DNA from: Chondrosia reniformis
Lineage: Eukaryota > Porifera > Demospongiae > Chondrillida > Chondrillidae
Reading direction: 5' to 3'
Assembly: GCA_947172415.1 (NCBI GenBank)
Contig: OX359193.1
Span: 7,682,501 to 7,746,500, forward strand
DNA: 64,000 nt
Shown here: piece by piece, positions 35,872-51,700 of the stretch
How the letters are laid out: the number at the start of each line of letters is the position of its first letter
Position numbering within the stretch: position 1 is the first letter of the stretch
Translations under genes and position numbers: made by a program
The notes under the pieces: model-generated
The model's input: only the letters and a program-made list of their open reading frames with translations
The model's database searches: none
Told to the model about the DNA's origin: nothing

Positions 35872-38094
35872 ATGGATGATACTTACAGTTGGTTAGTGGT
35901 TCCAATCTTACGTTATATTTAAAGATTTAATCTGTCAATACTGCCATTAATATCTTAATACATGCGTACCTTTATCACTTTAGGTGTCAATCGCTGTTGG
36001 ACTTCTCACGGATAGCGATATTCGCGTTCAGTCTCTCCCTGATATCAGTGGGCTCCAAGCGGTACGTACTCGTACTCTGCTGGTCTATATCGCTGGTAGC
36101 CAATGTTCTAGTAGCTAAATATTACTGGCACTTGTGATGTATCGACCTTTGTCACGCTTGTTTAGTCTGAATGTTTTAGATTTCGAACCGATTCGACTGC
36201 AGCCATTCTAGTATGATTATTACGTTCTAGTTTGCAAAGTAGTCCAATTGTAATGCAACTAATGACATCACACGTTTCAATGATTCGTGTTTGTTAATCT
36301 TTTAAAACCACACGGTTAAATATAGTCCAGTGTCTTATTTACACTGAAGAGGCCCTAGACATTGGCTATACATTCTAGGTACCCGATTTATAGCCCTCAA
36401 AGCAGCCATCTTTGGGAATTAGTCTATAGTGTTGGCTGATGGAGCTAATGTTGTAAATTATCTACCTCTTTGTTACAGAGCTATACAGTTAGATAAAGAA
36501 GAAGACGATGGGTCTGCTTTAGATCGTATGTTATTGATTTACCACATCACACAACAACTGATATAATATAATAGTAGATAACTCATATAGCACTGATGTG
36601 GCCTCTCATGCATACCAATGTTACCACACAACATAAACATTGGGTGGAATTTATATGTAGTTCCTGTGTTTCTAATATATACCAGTAAATTAGTTGGTAG
36701 GGAGCTTGAGAATAAAGCTGTTAAGTAACATTTGATTTAATCTATAAAGGTGGTTTTCCAAGATAATGGATATATCAATTTAACAGCATTTTGAATAAAA
36801 GTACCATTCAGTTGTTGGCATTTGAATGAGATGTGGTAATTGGGCATGTATTCCTAAGGCTTCCTATAGGATAGATCAGAAACTCACTTGTGGTAACCAT
36901 CAACCACTACATTTTACCTCTCCAATTCATTTAGGTGCCCAAACACTGAGCTGGAAACATGTAATATGCTTTCCAATAATTGGATCAATTTCATTGGTCG
37001 TCTTCTTTTTCTACTTTGAGTTCCTCCAATACATCTTCTCCATTAGTACAGCTGGTTAGTGCGTTTAAACATATTCATAGGTATCGAGAGCTATTTACTT
37101 AATTTATATATGTATGTGTGCACATATTTATATATGTAAATATGTATCTATGTATGTAGTTATATCAGGAGTGGCTATATATGACTTAATCAATCCACAT
37201 GTAATGAATACTTCGATAATAAAGGATTATATTCCAAGGTATTTCAGTGTGTATGACTTGTGTTGATTAGCATATATACATAATTATGACTCTTTGTTAT
37301 ACACGTATGGCTGGCAATTTCAGTAATATTGTAAGGTATAGATCTGCTTGAATTGAGTTGCTCCTTTCTTTGATATTTGATCAGACCCGAGTTTGTGTCT
37401 GTTGGCGTTGCTGTCTTGATGTCAACCCTTTGGATGCTCACTGGGCACTGGATGATACTTGATGGTGAGTCTGCCTAGTCACATGACCCACTAGTCACAT
37501 GACCCACTAGTCACATGACTCAACTGGTCACATGATCAGTCACATGATCAGTCACATGGTCTCTGCGGTCCATCCTATGTAGTGCTGGGTTCAGCTCTGG
37601 CCGTCCTAATGATGAAGTATGTCAGAGTCCCAAGTCTGAAGCACTCCACGGTCCTGCTAGTAGCACTCTTGTTTTATGATGTGTTTTGGGTATTTTATTC
37701 CGCAAGAATATTCAAGGCAAATGTCATGCTGGAGGTTGCTACTAAAACTATAGACAACCCAGTAAGTTTATGACTAAGCCAAGGCTTCCATGGTGACAAG
37801 ATACCTGCAGTAGGCCCTTTGTAGTGACTTAGTCATTTCTTTGAATGTGGCTGCTGCAACTCACTTTAGCTCTCCAATGGCATTCCTCTGAAGGTTGCTG
37901 CAGTTGCCAAGTCGCTAGATATGCCAGATGTGGCCAAGGCACGTCCTGCCCTCTCAATTCCTGGCAAATTAGTATTCCCTAGGTATGTCGTCACAGCTGA
38001 TAGTGATTTACTTGCCATGGTTACCATGACAACACTCTGCTTGTAGCTCCATGCACGAAGACCATTATGCAATGCTGGGACTTGGAGATATTGT

Positions 38095-38165
<71 letters not shown>

Positions 38166-38659
38166 TGTATGTGTGTGTGACTGCCGCCGCTTGTGATTTC
38201 CTCATTAGATACTTCCTGGTTTCCTCCTCTGCTTTGTGAGACGTTTTGATCAGCTCATTGCTCCACCCAAGAACCTGAGTTGGGCGTGGCACACTTGCTA
38301 CAGGAAGCTGTCCTACTTTCAAGTGTGTCTCCTGGGCTATGGGGTGGGGTTGGGTTTGGCTAGCTTGGCCTCTGAGTACTACCAAGCTGCTCAACCTGCC
38401 CTCCTGTACCTTGTCCCCTGTACCCTTCTGCCTCTCTTCCTCAAGGCCTACCTACAGGTAAAGGCTAACCCTGCACCTTACAATCAGTATACTTAACTAG
38501 TTACCTCTCTCTCTCCCTCTCCTTTACTCTCTCCTCTCTCCTCTCTCCTCTCTCTCTCCCTCTCCTTTACTCTAGGGAGACATACATAACATGTGGTCTG
38601 GTCCTTTTCTTGAACCAAAAGAAGAAACTAAAAGTGACTCCACTGTACTAGCTGTATGA
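35872..38659 (+). CDS. SPPL3: Signal peptide peptidase-like 3, intramembrane aspartyl protease
   Basis: A Golgi intramembrane protease that sheds glycosyltransferases. Eleven exons (35872-35891, 35984-36061, 36479-36525, 36935-37054, 37160-37238, 37385-37464, 37583-37761, 37870-37982, 38047-38092, 38209-38457, 38576-38659) close to 364 aa, near human SPPL3. Start MDDTYSW matches the QTYSWAY-type N-terminus. Catalytic motifs are LLFYDVFWVFYSA (YD) and MLGLGDI (GxGD), with the substrate-site QPALLYLVPCTLLPL (PALL). Also present are LTGHW, IPGKLVFPSS and GDIHNMWSGPF. There are about nine hydrophobic segments. The short lumenal N-terminus without a signal peptide is typical of SPPL3 as against SPPL2. 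The GxGD exon donor (38093) is followed immediately by a GT microsatellite. Confidence 0.96.
37465..37560. repeat. Short imperfect repeat (TCACATGACCCACTAG)n in an SPPL3 intron
   Basis: Roughly five decayed units of about 16 bp between exons 6 and 7. Confidence 0.7.
38097..38180. repeat. (GT)n microsatellite
   Basis: About 40 GT units with a few TATGTG interruptions, starting four bases inside the intron after the SPPL3 GLGD exon. Confidence 0.97.
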
Positions 38660-38944
38660 TGTCAATAAATTTGTAATTCATGTTTTTCTGAGCTTTTTAA
38701 TCCTCTGAACTTTTAGTTAATGCACTTTAATAATTAAACATGGTACAATAATCTTTGTGATATTAATTTTATATACTGTAGTTTCTTGTTCTTCAACTGT
38801 GTATGGCATGTATATGCAAACATTAAATGTACAGAATATACTATTATTATATACATGGATGCTTAAAAGAAATTCAAATACATTTCATACAGCAGTCAGT
38901 TAAATAGTATATTGTCATTGTACAAACAAATTGTCTAATTTGCC

Positions 38945-41708
38945 CTACGTGTGGACAGTTCCATGCAAAAGTTCCTCATTGTTGGATGAATCATCATCGC
39001 TACAGTCATTATCCGAGTCCTGTAACTTTCTGTTTGATTTAGTTTTCTCCACTAATCTACGGTCTTTGACGACTGTCAGTGTTGCCATTAGGAAAGCCCC
39101 ACCCCCAAGTACACACACAAAGGCTGTAGTATACAAGCCTGTTGTCAAGCCATAGGCCTCAGAGCCGGCAACACTAACAGCAATCTGAAAATGGGAGAAT
39201 ACAGCAGGTGAACATCAGATGTGTGTGAAGTGTGATCCTTCCTACCCAGCCAACTATAAAGGGACTCATTGCATCACCCAAAATGTGCGACAATAGGATG
39301 TTGACAGAACTTGCAGTCGACCTCTTCTCTGGTAGAGTCACATACTACAGAAGCAAGCAGTTTCCACTATATTGTAGGGTCATGTGACAGTCGTGTGACC
39401 ACAACTCACAAGCACAATGGCCGACACAGGTGCCCAATTCAGGCATAACATGAAAACAGCGAGAAATAAAATTGGCTGAAACAGAATGAAACCTTTCAAT
39501 GTCCATTCAAGTAAAGACCTTGTCATGAACTCACTATTACTCCAACCATACAGTTACTGTATTGTGAGAGGACCAGCCCCAAATAAATGAAAGGGACTGC
39601 CCCTAAAAGGCTAATGGCACACACTATGCATTCTGCTGTCTTGGTTTTCCTGCCAATCAGTTTAGACAGTTCAGACCCAGTTAAGGTACCAAGAATTCCA
39701 GCCACAACTGAAATGCTACCAAATATTAAACTTGCTCTAGTTGGTAAGAAACAGACCAATGAAACACAAAACTTTGGTATGATTAGGGCAAAGAACTAAA
39801 TGGAGCTCACTCAAGTTCAGTAAATTTGTGTGAACAGAGTCCATGGGAAGGAGGTAGCCCTGAAGAGACTTTGACTATGTACGTGGGAGCCCAGAAGGCC
39901 CAGGCTCCGGTACTGTACGTCACAGCCACAAACCCGATAGTTGACAACATAAAGGAAGGACTACATATCAAGAAAGACTTTACACATTTTGTTACAATTG
40001 AGTTATGAGGCAGACTGAACTAACTTTGTTATGCAATATTTGAGATCCTTAATGTAGGCCTTGAACCCGTGTTGACCCTTTACAGCTGCTCCACCTTTCC
40101 CAATATGACCGTCCGCCTTCCCCCTCTTTGGCTCCTTGACACAGAGCAACACTACCACTGCCATCAGTATTCCAAGCAGTGGTGTGAACTGCAGGAGAGC
40201 ATTAGCTGGTACCATGTGCATCTGGTACTTTCAACATGCCATATCCACTTTAGGGTATAGAGGCCTATAGGGAACTAAACCTAGTGAGAATTTTGGATGA
40301 GGATACAAGAGTTTTCTCCTTCTCCTTCTCTTCTTCTCCACTGGGCCATACCATGCTTATCCTGCTACCACGGCAACCAGAACACTATACATACATAGCC
40401 TAGACTACTAGTAATATTACACATCAACCCTGCTGTGAGATGTAGGAAGCGCTATGAAGGCACCAAGTATGGCAACTCACTCTGAAGGCATATCGCCATG
40501 GCTCATTGAGGGGGTGAGTGTAGTTGGGAGGAATCACTTTCTCTGCTATAGACTTCATCCCAGCTCCAATGCCGTATCCCAGTCCACTGCCAAACGGAAT
40601 AGCCAGGTAGAATATGGAGAGCATTCTCAGCCTCTTTTCAACGGGGAACAGGTCTGCTATCATGGTTGGGGCTACAGTTGAGTAGCTTGCCTCTCCCACA
40701 CCGACCAGACACCGCATGACCAGCAGCATGGCATAATTCTGTAGTAGCAAAACAACTCGCCACACTGAAACGCAAAATAGTTTATTTAGGTTTCATGCTT
40801 ATTAAACAGAAAGCATAGTGATTACATATGTGTAAAATAAAACAAGTATAGAAAGGAAATATCAAAGAGAAAAGGATTTCCTCTAATGGTGCTAGGCTCA
40901 ATGTTAACATGGTTTCACTTTCAACAATTTGAGCAACTGAAGACAATCGTCTCTAAAACACCTGACAGAGACTTACTCAACCACAGATCTCTAGATGCTC
41001 AAAAAGTCGAAAGACAAACAGTCAGCAAGAAAAAAAGTTTCCTATCAGAGTAAAGATAACTTGTCCCTGACTTACAACAGAAAATGAACCAGTTAGTGTG
41101 AACAGTGCCCAAAATAGTATCCCTATTCCAATTATGTACTTGCGGATAAATCTGTCTCCAAGGTAACCAAAGATGGGCGAAAGGAGCATATAGGATATAA
41201 TAAATGCTGTTTGGAGGAATGATACTTGAAGTTGTGTTAAATCATTCTTATAGCCAAACCCATCTTGAACGTGACTTTCAAGTGGTATAAGGACAGCTGC
41301 AGTCAGAGAAGAAAGAGACCATGCTAATATCCATCCAACAACATAAAAATGGCGTAGGATGCTCGTGGACCGGCCTCGTACAGCACCTCCTGAGCGTTTC
41401 TAAGTTCACCATCACCACCAGCTAGACTACCGGGGTACCACCTCAAATAAACAATCAAATAAATATAATCAGGAAACAGAATACAGAACCCTACATGGTC
41501 GATTCGCTAGTGAATTTGCCTTTAAGCACGTCTACAAAATATATTAAAGTAGTCTTCAATTATCATCGTATCAGATCAAAATAGCTTAAACAGTTCTGTA
41601 GTTCAAAAATGTCTTACCAGAAAGAGTAAATCTATCTGCATAATTCAGTAGGTTTATAATGAAGAGAACCAAGAGAGTAAAATATGGTGAATTCCAGCAG
41701 CACGCCAT
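38945..41708 (-). CDS. SPNS1-like: Spinster-type major facilitator (SPNS) transporter
   Basis: Spinster proteins export lysophospholipids from lysosomes (SPNS1) or sphingosine-1-phosphate from cells (SPNS2). Nine minus-strand exons (41708-41618, 41296-41076, 40738-40481, 40188-40021, 39977-39811, 39736-39541, 39475-39410, 39344-39246, 39184-38945) close to 501 aa. Seen: [11 protein letters not shown] in TM1, [21 protein letters not shown] (the MFS DR loop), [84 protein letters not shown]. This is the diagnostic Spinster pattern. Exon 4's donor (GTTCAG) was chosen for phase over a nearby GTTAGT. The acidic cytosolic tail is [16 protein letters not shown]. Whether it corresponds to SPNS1, 2 or 3 was not resolved. 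Confidence 0.93.
40258..40352. repeat. Dispersed repeat family A, copy 3
   Basis: GGGAACTAAACCTAGTGAGA, then TTTTGGATGAGGATACAAGA and a TTCTTCTCCACTGGG-type tail, in an SPNS intron. This is the best match to the copy at 1,146. Confidence 0.6.
40912..41030. repeat. Dispersed repeat family B, diverged copy
   Basis: CACTTTCAACAATTTGAGCA on the left and TCTAGATGCTCAAAAAGTCG on the right form inverted arms like the element at 35,468. It lies in an SPNS intron. Confidence 0.5.
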
Positions 41709-41820
41709 GATTAAGGGAAAGTACCGTTAGAATATCACGTGGTAGAGATCACGTGAATGACGTAGAGTGGTCACACCTGCAGAGAGACACGTTTTTTTTC
41801 CAAGCAAATAGAATCGCCAA
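41709..41820. promoter_or_regulatory. Divergent promoter region SPNS / SRSF1
   Basis: 112 bp between opposed start codons, the tightest head-to-head pair in the window. No TATA box seen. Confidence 0.55.
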
Positions 41821-42666
41821 ATGCCGATGTATCCAGAAACTGGAAACAATGAAGCAAAAGTCTACGTCGGTAATCTACCGCCTGACTGCCGAACAAGAGA
41901 TCTTGAAGATATTTTTTACAAGTATGGTAAGATTGTGGACATTGACCTACATTCCAGTCGCAGGCCGCCATTTGCCTTCGTGGAATTTGTTGATCCTCGA
42001 GATGCCGAAGACGCCGTGCAAGCTAGAGATAATTACGATCTAGATGGATATCGTATACGCGTGGAATTTCCCCGTGCTTCTACAAAAGGTAGAAGCTCTG
42101 GTTCAAGGGGTTATGGAGGGGGTAATTATCGTGGTGGTGGTGGTGGTGGTCGGGGCCGTGGACGTGGAGGAAATTTTAGGAGAGGAAGAGGCTACGAGTG
42201 TCTGATTTCGGGACTACCTCCATCTGGTAGTTGGCAAGATTTGAAGGATCATTTCCGAGAAGCTGGTGATATAGTCTATGCTGATGCCTATCGTGACGGT
42301 ACCGGTGTGGTTGCTTTCTCAAAGATGGACCAAGTGAGAAGAGCTGTCAGGGATCTCAATGATAGCAAGTTCAGGTCCCATGAGGTATGTTAATGAGTGA
42401 GACCTTTTAGCTAAATGTGCTGACTCATCACTTGTGCTATCTAAGGTCCATCTATCTCACATACGTATATGCTGAGCTGTTTTACTTATTTTTAGAATGA
42501 GCATGCTTATATAACTGTGAGAGAGGCCAGAAGTCGTAGCAGATCAAGGTCACCCAGAGGAAGAAGAAGATCCTATTCAAGGTCACATAGCCGTTCACCT
42601 CCTAGATATTCTAGATCTCGTAGCCGATCCCCACCCACAAGGAGGAGGTCCCGTGATAGATCTTAA
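41821..42666 (+). CDS. SRSF1: SR splicing factor SRSF1 (SF2/ASF)
   Basis: A splicing enhancer-binding SR protein. Two exons (41821-42384, 42496-42666) give 244 aa, the usual size. RRM1 has [19 protein letters not shown] and [18 protein letters not shown] Gly/Arg hinge ([12 protein letters not shown]) follows, then the pseudo-RRM with the invariant [14 protein letters not shown] and [10 protein letters not shown]-terminal RS domain ([13 protein letters not shown] ... RSRSRSPP) is shorter than in vertebrates. The SWQDLKD heptapeptide marks SRSF1/4/5/6/9-type RRM2; overall architecture and RRM1 favour SRSF1. Confidence 0.95.
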
Positions 42667-43705
42667 AACAATGCTCCTTCACAGAGCTTTGGGTATGTCT
42701 AATACGTATACAACTTTTGACATATAAGATACATACTTACTTGTAACTAATGCGTGATACTCCTTGATACTTAAGTTGATCTAACTCTTATTAATTCTTT
42801 AATGTAATTCAGTGAGACTGCATGGAGTTACCATTTCTTATGGACAGTCCATAGTACAGTACACTCATAGTGGAGGATCTAATGTCTGAATGTTTGTAAT
42901 AAATGGCTTCATACCCGGACAATGCTACTGCAGTCATATGGCACACGGGGAGGGATATACGTAGGACCAGTTCGTACAGGGATATGGGACTGGCACATAT
43001 AGGACAGGCTCCATACAGGGATATGGGACTGGCACATATAGGACCAGCTCCATACAGGGATATGGGACTGGCACATATAGGACAGGCTCCATACAGGGAT
43101 ATGGGACTGGCACATATAGGACAGGCTCCATACGTGGATATGGGACTGGCACATATAGGACCAGCTCCATGCAGGGATATGGGACTGGCACATATAGGAC
43201 AGGCTCCATACAGGGATATGGGACCGGCACATATAGGACCAGCTCCATGCAGGGATATGGGACTGGCACATATAGGACAGGCTCCATACAGGGATATGGG
43301 ACCGGCACATATAGGACAGGCTCCATACATGGATAGATGTATATATAGCTAAAATAAAAAAAAATGGCTGCCACAAAGCCTTTACTTACTATGTTAAACA
43401 GATCATATGTACTCAACTACCCATATCTGAAACACCTCCTTATGCACTGAGCTCTCTACTTGCTGTGACATTTACAGCCATTTGATGAAAATGCTATAAG
43501 GTCTTAAGTGCTCTGCTCTTCTACATTAAGTGGTCAGTTACACATCGGCCTTACACTATACGTACATATATATATATCACAGTACATAAATTTGGGTGCT
43601 AAAAGTGTCGAACTCAGGCCAATATACATGAATGATTATAATTTATAAAAGAAAGCAATTAAAATATGTTCACTTATATAGCCACTTCTTGTTCCAGCCA
43701 CCAAA
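42667..43705. other. Intergenic region SRSF1 to DHX36 tail
   Basis: About 1 kb holding the SRSF1 3' UTR, a 39-bp minisatellite (42,975-43,335) and AT-rich sequence. The only coding hint is a 28-codon ATG ORF at 43364-43450 in an AAAATGGCTGCC context. Confidence 0.6.
42975..43335. repeat. 39-bp minisatellite downstream of SRSF1
   Basis: About nine units of GATATGGGACTGGCACATAT plus AGGACAGGCTCCATACAGG. Because 39 is divisible by three, several frames stay open on both strands, but none has gene support. Confidence 0.93.
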
Positions 43706-48544
<4,839 letters not shown>

Positions 48545-48716
48545 ATTGCCTAACTATATAGATCAGCTTGTAAGGTCACGTGACTATTTTCATTAGAATA
48601 CGGTACATCATTAAAAATAGCTGCTTACAAAGATTACATGTCATATAGGGCACATCATAAACTATGCATTGATAAGCGAAGATCATTAGCCGTGCAGTGT
48701 AGATACATTCACCAGC
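48545..48716. other. Spacer DHX36 start to Mondo stop
   Basis: 172 bp between two minus-strand genes. It must hold the Mondo 3' UTR and the DHX36 promoter; the DHX36 5' end lies in AAAATGGCGGTCATG. Nothing else recognised. Confidence 0.5.
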
Positions 48717-51700
48717 CTAAAAGTGTACTGATTGTTGTTTTTGTACTATTTCAGTCAGTTCTTGAGGTACCTTTTGTGGATTGGTTAAAATAGAAGTAGT
48801 AGAGCTGATCTCACGAAGGCCTTGCATGGCATCTACAAACATACATGAAAGAATAAAGTAATTGACAGCTTCTAATACTCAGGAAAGGCTTACGTCTCCT
48901 GAGCTGAGGTAAGGCACAGTTCTGTTCCAACCACACCAGAGATGTTCTGTACAGCTCTTCGGGCGCGTTGCTGGATACTGCAGTGTTGTAGGTATCGAAC
49001 AGCTGTCGAATAATTACACCAAACTACTCTTGTTAAGGAGTGAAACATTTCCTACTGCATGAATACTTGTATAATAAACACCTGGAATAGGGTCCCGCTA
49101 TTGATGAGGTGCCAGGGAGTAGGGGAGGTGCTGGGGAGAAGGGGAGGTGCCGGGGAGAAGGGGAGGTCCTGGGGAGAAGGGGAGGTCCTGGGGAGAAGGG
49201 GAGGTGCTGGGGAGAAGGGGAGGTGCTGGGGAGAAGGGGAGGTCCTGGGGAGAAGGGGAGGTCCTGGGGAGAAGGGGAGGTCCTGGGGAGAAGGGGAGGT
49301 GCCGGGGAGAAGGGGAGGTGCCGGGGAGAAGGGGAGGTGCCGGGGAGAAGGGGAGGTGCCGGGGAGAAGGGAAGGTCCTGGGGAGAAGGGGAGGTGCTGG
49401 GGAGAAGGGGAGGTGCTGGGGAGAAGGGGAGGTGTTGGGGAGAAGGGGAGGTGCTGGGGAGAAGGGGAGGTCCTGGGGAGAAGGGGAGGTGCTGGGGAGA
49501 AGGGGAGGTGCCGGGGAGAAGGGAAGGTCCTGGGGAGGTGCTGCTAGGGAGGTGTTGGGAAGATCAAAGGATACAATCCAAAACTTGTAATTCTGAGCAC
49601 TTCTGTTACAAATATACTCTCTGAACCTTCTCTTGTCTTCCTCAAACGTTTGGCTAGTCACTGGTGCTCCAGACACAGGTAGCTGTTCTTGATAGAGGCT
49701 TTGGGATAGCAATGTAGAGAGATGTTCAAGAGAGGCAACCATGACAGCCGGTATCAACCCACCTAATGGTTCTGTTTAGACCTTCGATCTGCTTCTGCAG
49801 CATACTAATCTCACTCTCCTGATTTTGCCTTTCCTTCTGCATGAACTGCAAGTAGTCTATGCCTGAAGAACAAGGAAACATTTAAAATGTCCACAGATAG
49901 TTGTGCCAGTGTATGGACAACTGACTCTTTAATATTACAGAGGCTTTGCTCATTTTGCCAGCTGAAGGAGGACTCAGTTTCGACACAATTACTTGCAGTC
50001 TTTCAAAGCCCTGCTTAATATTTCCCCTTCTCTTCTGTTCCGCAGAAATATGAGAGAGGCGTCTCTGTTCCTTGTACTGAACCTGCTCTGTTAGATTCAA
50101 CTCTTTCACATTACGGCTTTTCTACAAAGATATAGCACAACTCAAAAGATAAGACTTTTTGAACTCTTAGTAACCTAATAATTAATTCTAACCAGTGAAG
50201 GTGATGAATCCGATAAATATTGATGCTGTTCAAGGACTGGAGGCGTGTCAGATGTAGGCGGGGCTGTAGGTGTACTTACAGTTGAACTTAAGAGTGGTAA
50301 ATTGCTTTGATTCATTTTGGGGGCTTCCCCCTCAAACACTGGAACAGGGCCTGAAAGTATATCCTCCAGCCGAGTGCCCTTGTTGCCTTCTGCAGCCACA
50401 GATTGTGAGGTGGAAGCATGAGGAAACATTTGTGAAGGAGATATACCAGAAGACAAACTGGTTGTCATGGAAGCACCCTGGGGCTGAAGCAAGTTCTGCA
50501 CTATCATCAGAGCATGTGGATTATCAATGAGACCTTGAATGACCTGTGCAACGTTACTGTGAGGCGGCTCTTTGGCCACATAGTCCTTCAAGCGCTGTCT
50601 GCAGTCCATACTGTCCAACTGCAGTTGCACAAGAAAGGACTTGTCTGTTAAAGATTTCTTTGTGCTTAAAGCATCTATGTTTTTTTGTAACAAGTGTGTC
50701 TGGGCCTTTGCATCAAAGAGATTGTCTCCAAATGGCACTTTGGTCTGCGGTCTATCCGGCTGCCCACTAGGAGTGCCGTATCTCTCGGGATCAAAGTTAC
50801 TTGAAGCAGCAAACTGAGAATAAGACATTTGGGGAGACTTGTCCTGAAGAAGTGCTTCCAAAGAGGAGGCGTGACTGACGGGTGTGGCCAGGTGATGAGG
50901 ATCCTGTTTCAACATGGATTGCTGGGAATAGGGTTCATCCTGAAGAGGCTTCTTGAGGAAGCTGTCTGTGGGTGATACAGACATGGGAAGGACAATATCA
51001 TGATTATGGGCCCGGGGGACTGGGACAGGCTGCTGATTCAAGGGAGGGGGCACCTTGAAAGTTCCCCCTCTTGCATCTTCCACAGTCTCTGTGCGGAAAG
51101 GGTGAAAGTCAAACTGCTGATGAATAGGACTACTTCCACTGCTGTGCAGCATGGGAGGGGTGTGGCCGCGGCTCACAACAGGGGAGTGGCTAATAGGGGG
51201 GAGGGGAGCCTGATTGGCCGCTGGTGCAGGCATTGTGACCGATCTTGGAAAAAGCACTAAAGTAGTACACACAGGGTTAATCTACAGGGACTAGCGTACT
51301 GTACCACATATAGCACTGGACACACCCTCCATTGGTTCCAGTTTGTCCAGCAGATCTTCTAAAGTGAGATTAGGATGGAGAATCTCCAATGTTGGCTGAA
51401 ACATTCTGGAAGCATCTGCAGCATGAGACAGAACACGTAGTACACTAGAGATGAGATAATGGTACTATCTTTAGACCTACGTACAGATCCTTAATTACAT
51501 TGATCCACATATTTTATATACGTATGAACACATGCGTACGTATTAATGGTCACTACTGTACATAGACTATGTAAGGTAGAAAATCAATAGATATGACATC
51601 CATCAGGAGAGCACCACTTAGACCACACCCACCCTAAAGTATCCCTATTAATTAAATTCTACACTTACCCATGTCCCACTGTGTGGTATTGTAATTATCT

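Noticed and set aside
42903..43416. Four overlapping ORFs over the 39-bp array downstream of SRSF1
   Set aside because: Unit length divisible by three keeps frames open on both strands; no conserved protein.
49059..49757. Several open frames through the 19-bp GGGGAGAAGGGG array
   Set aside because: Repeat-driven openness; only the segment 49698-49575 on the minus strand is coding, as a Mondo exon.
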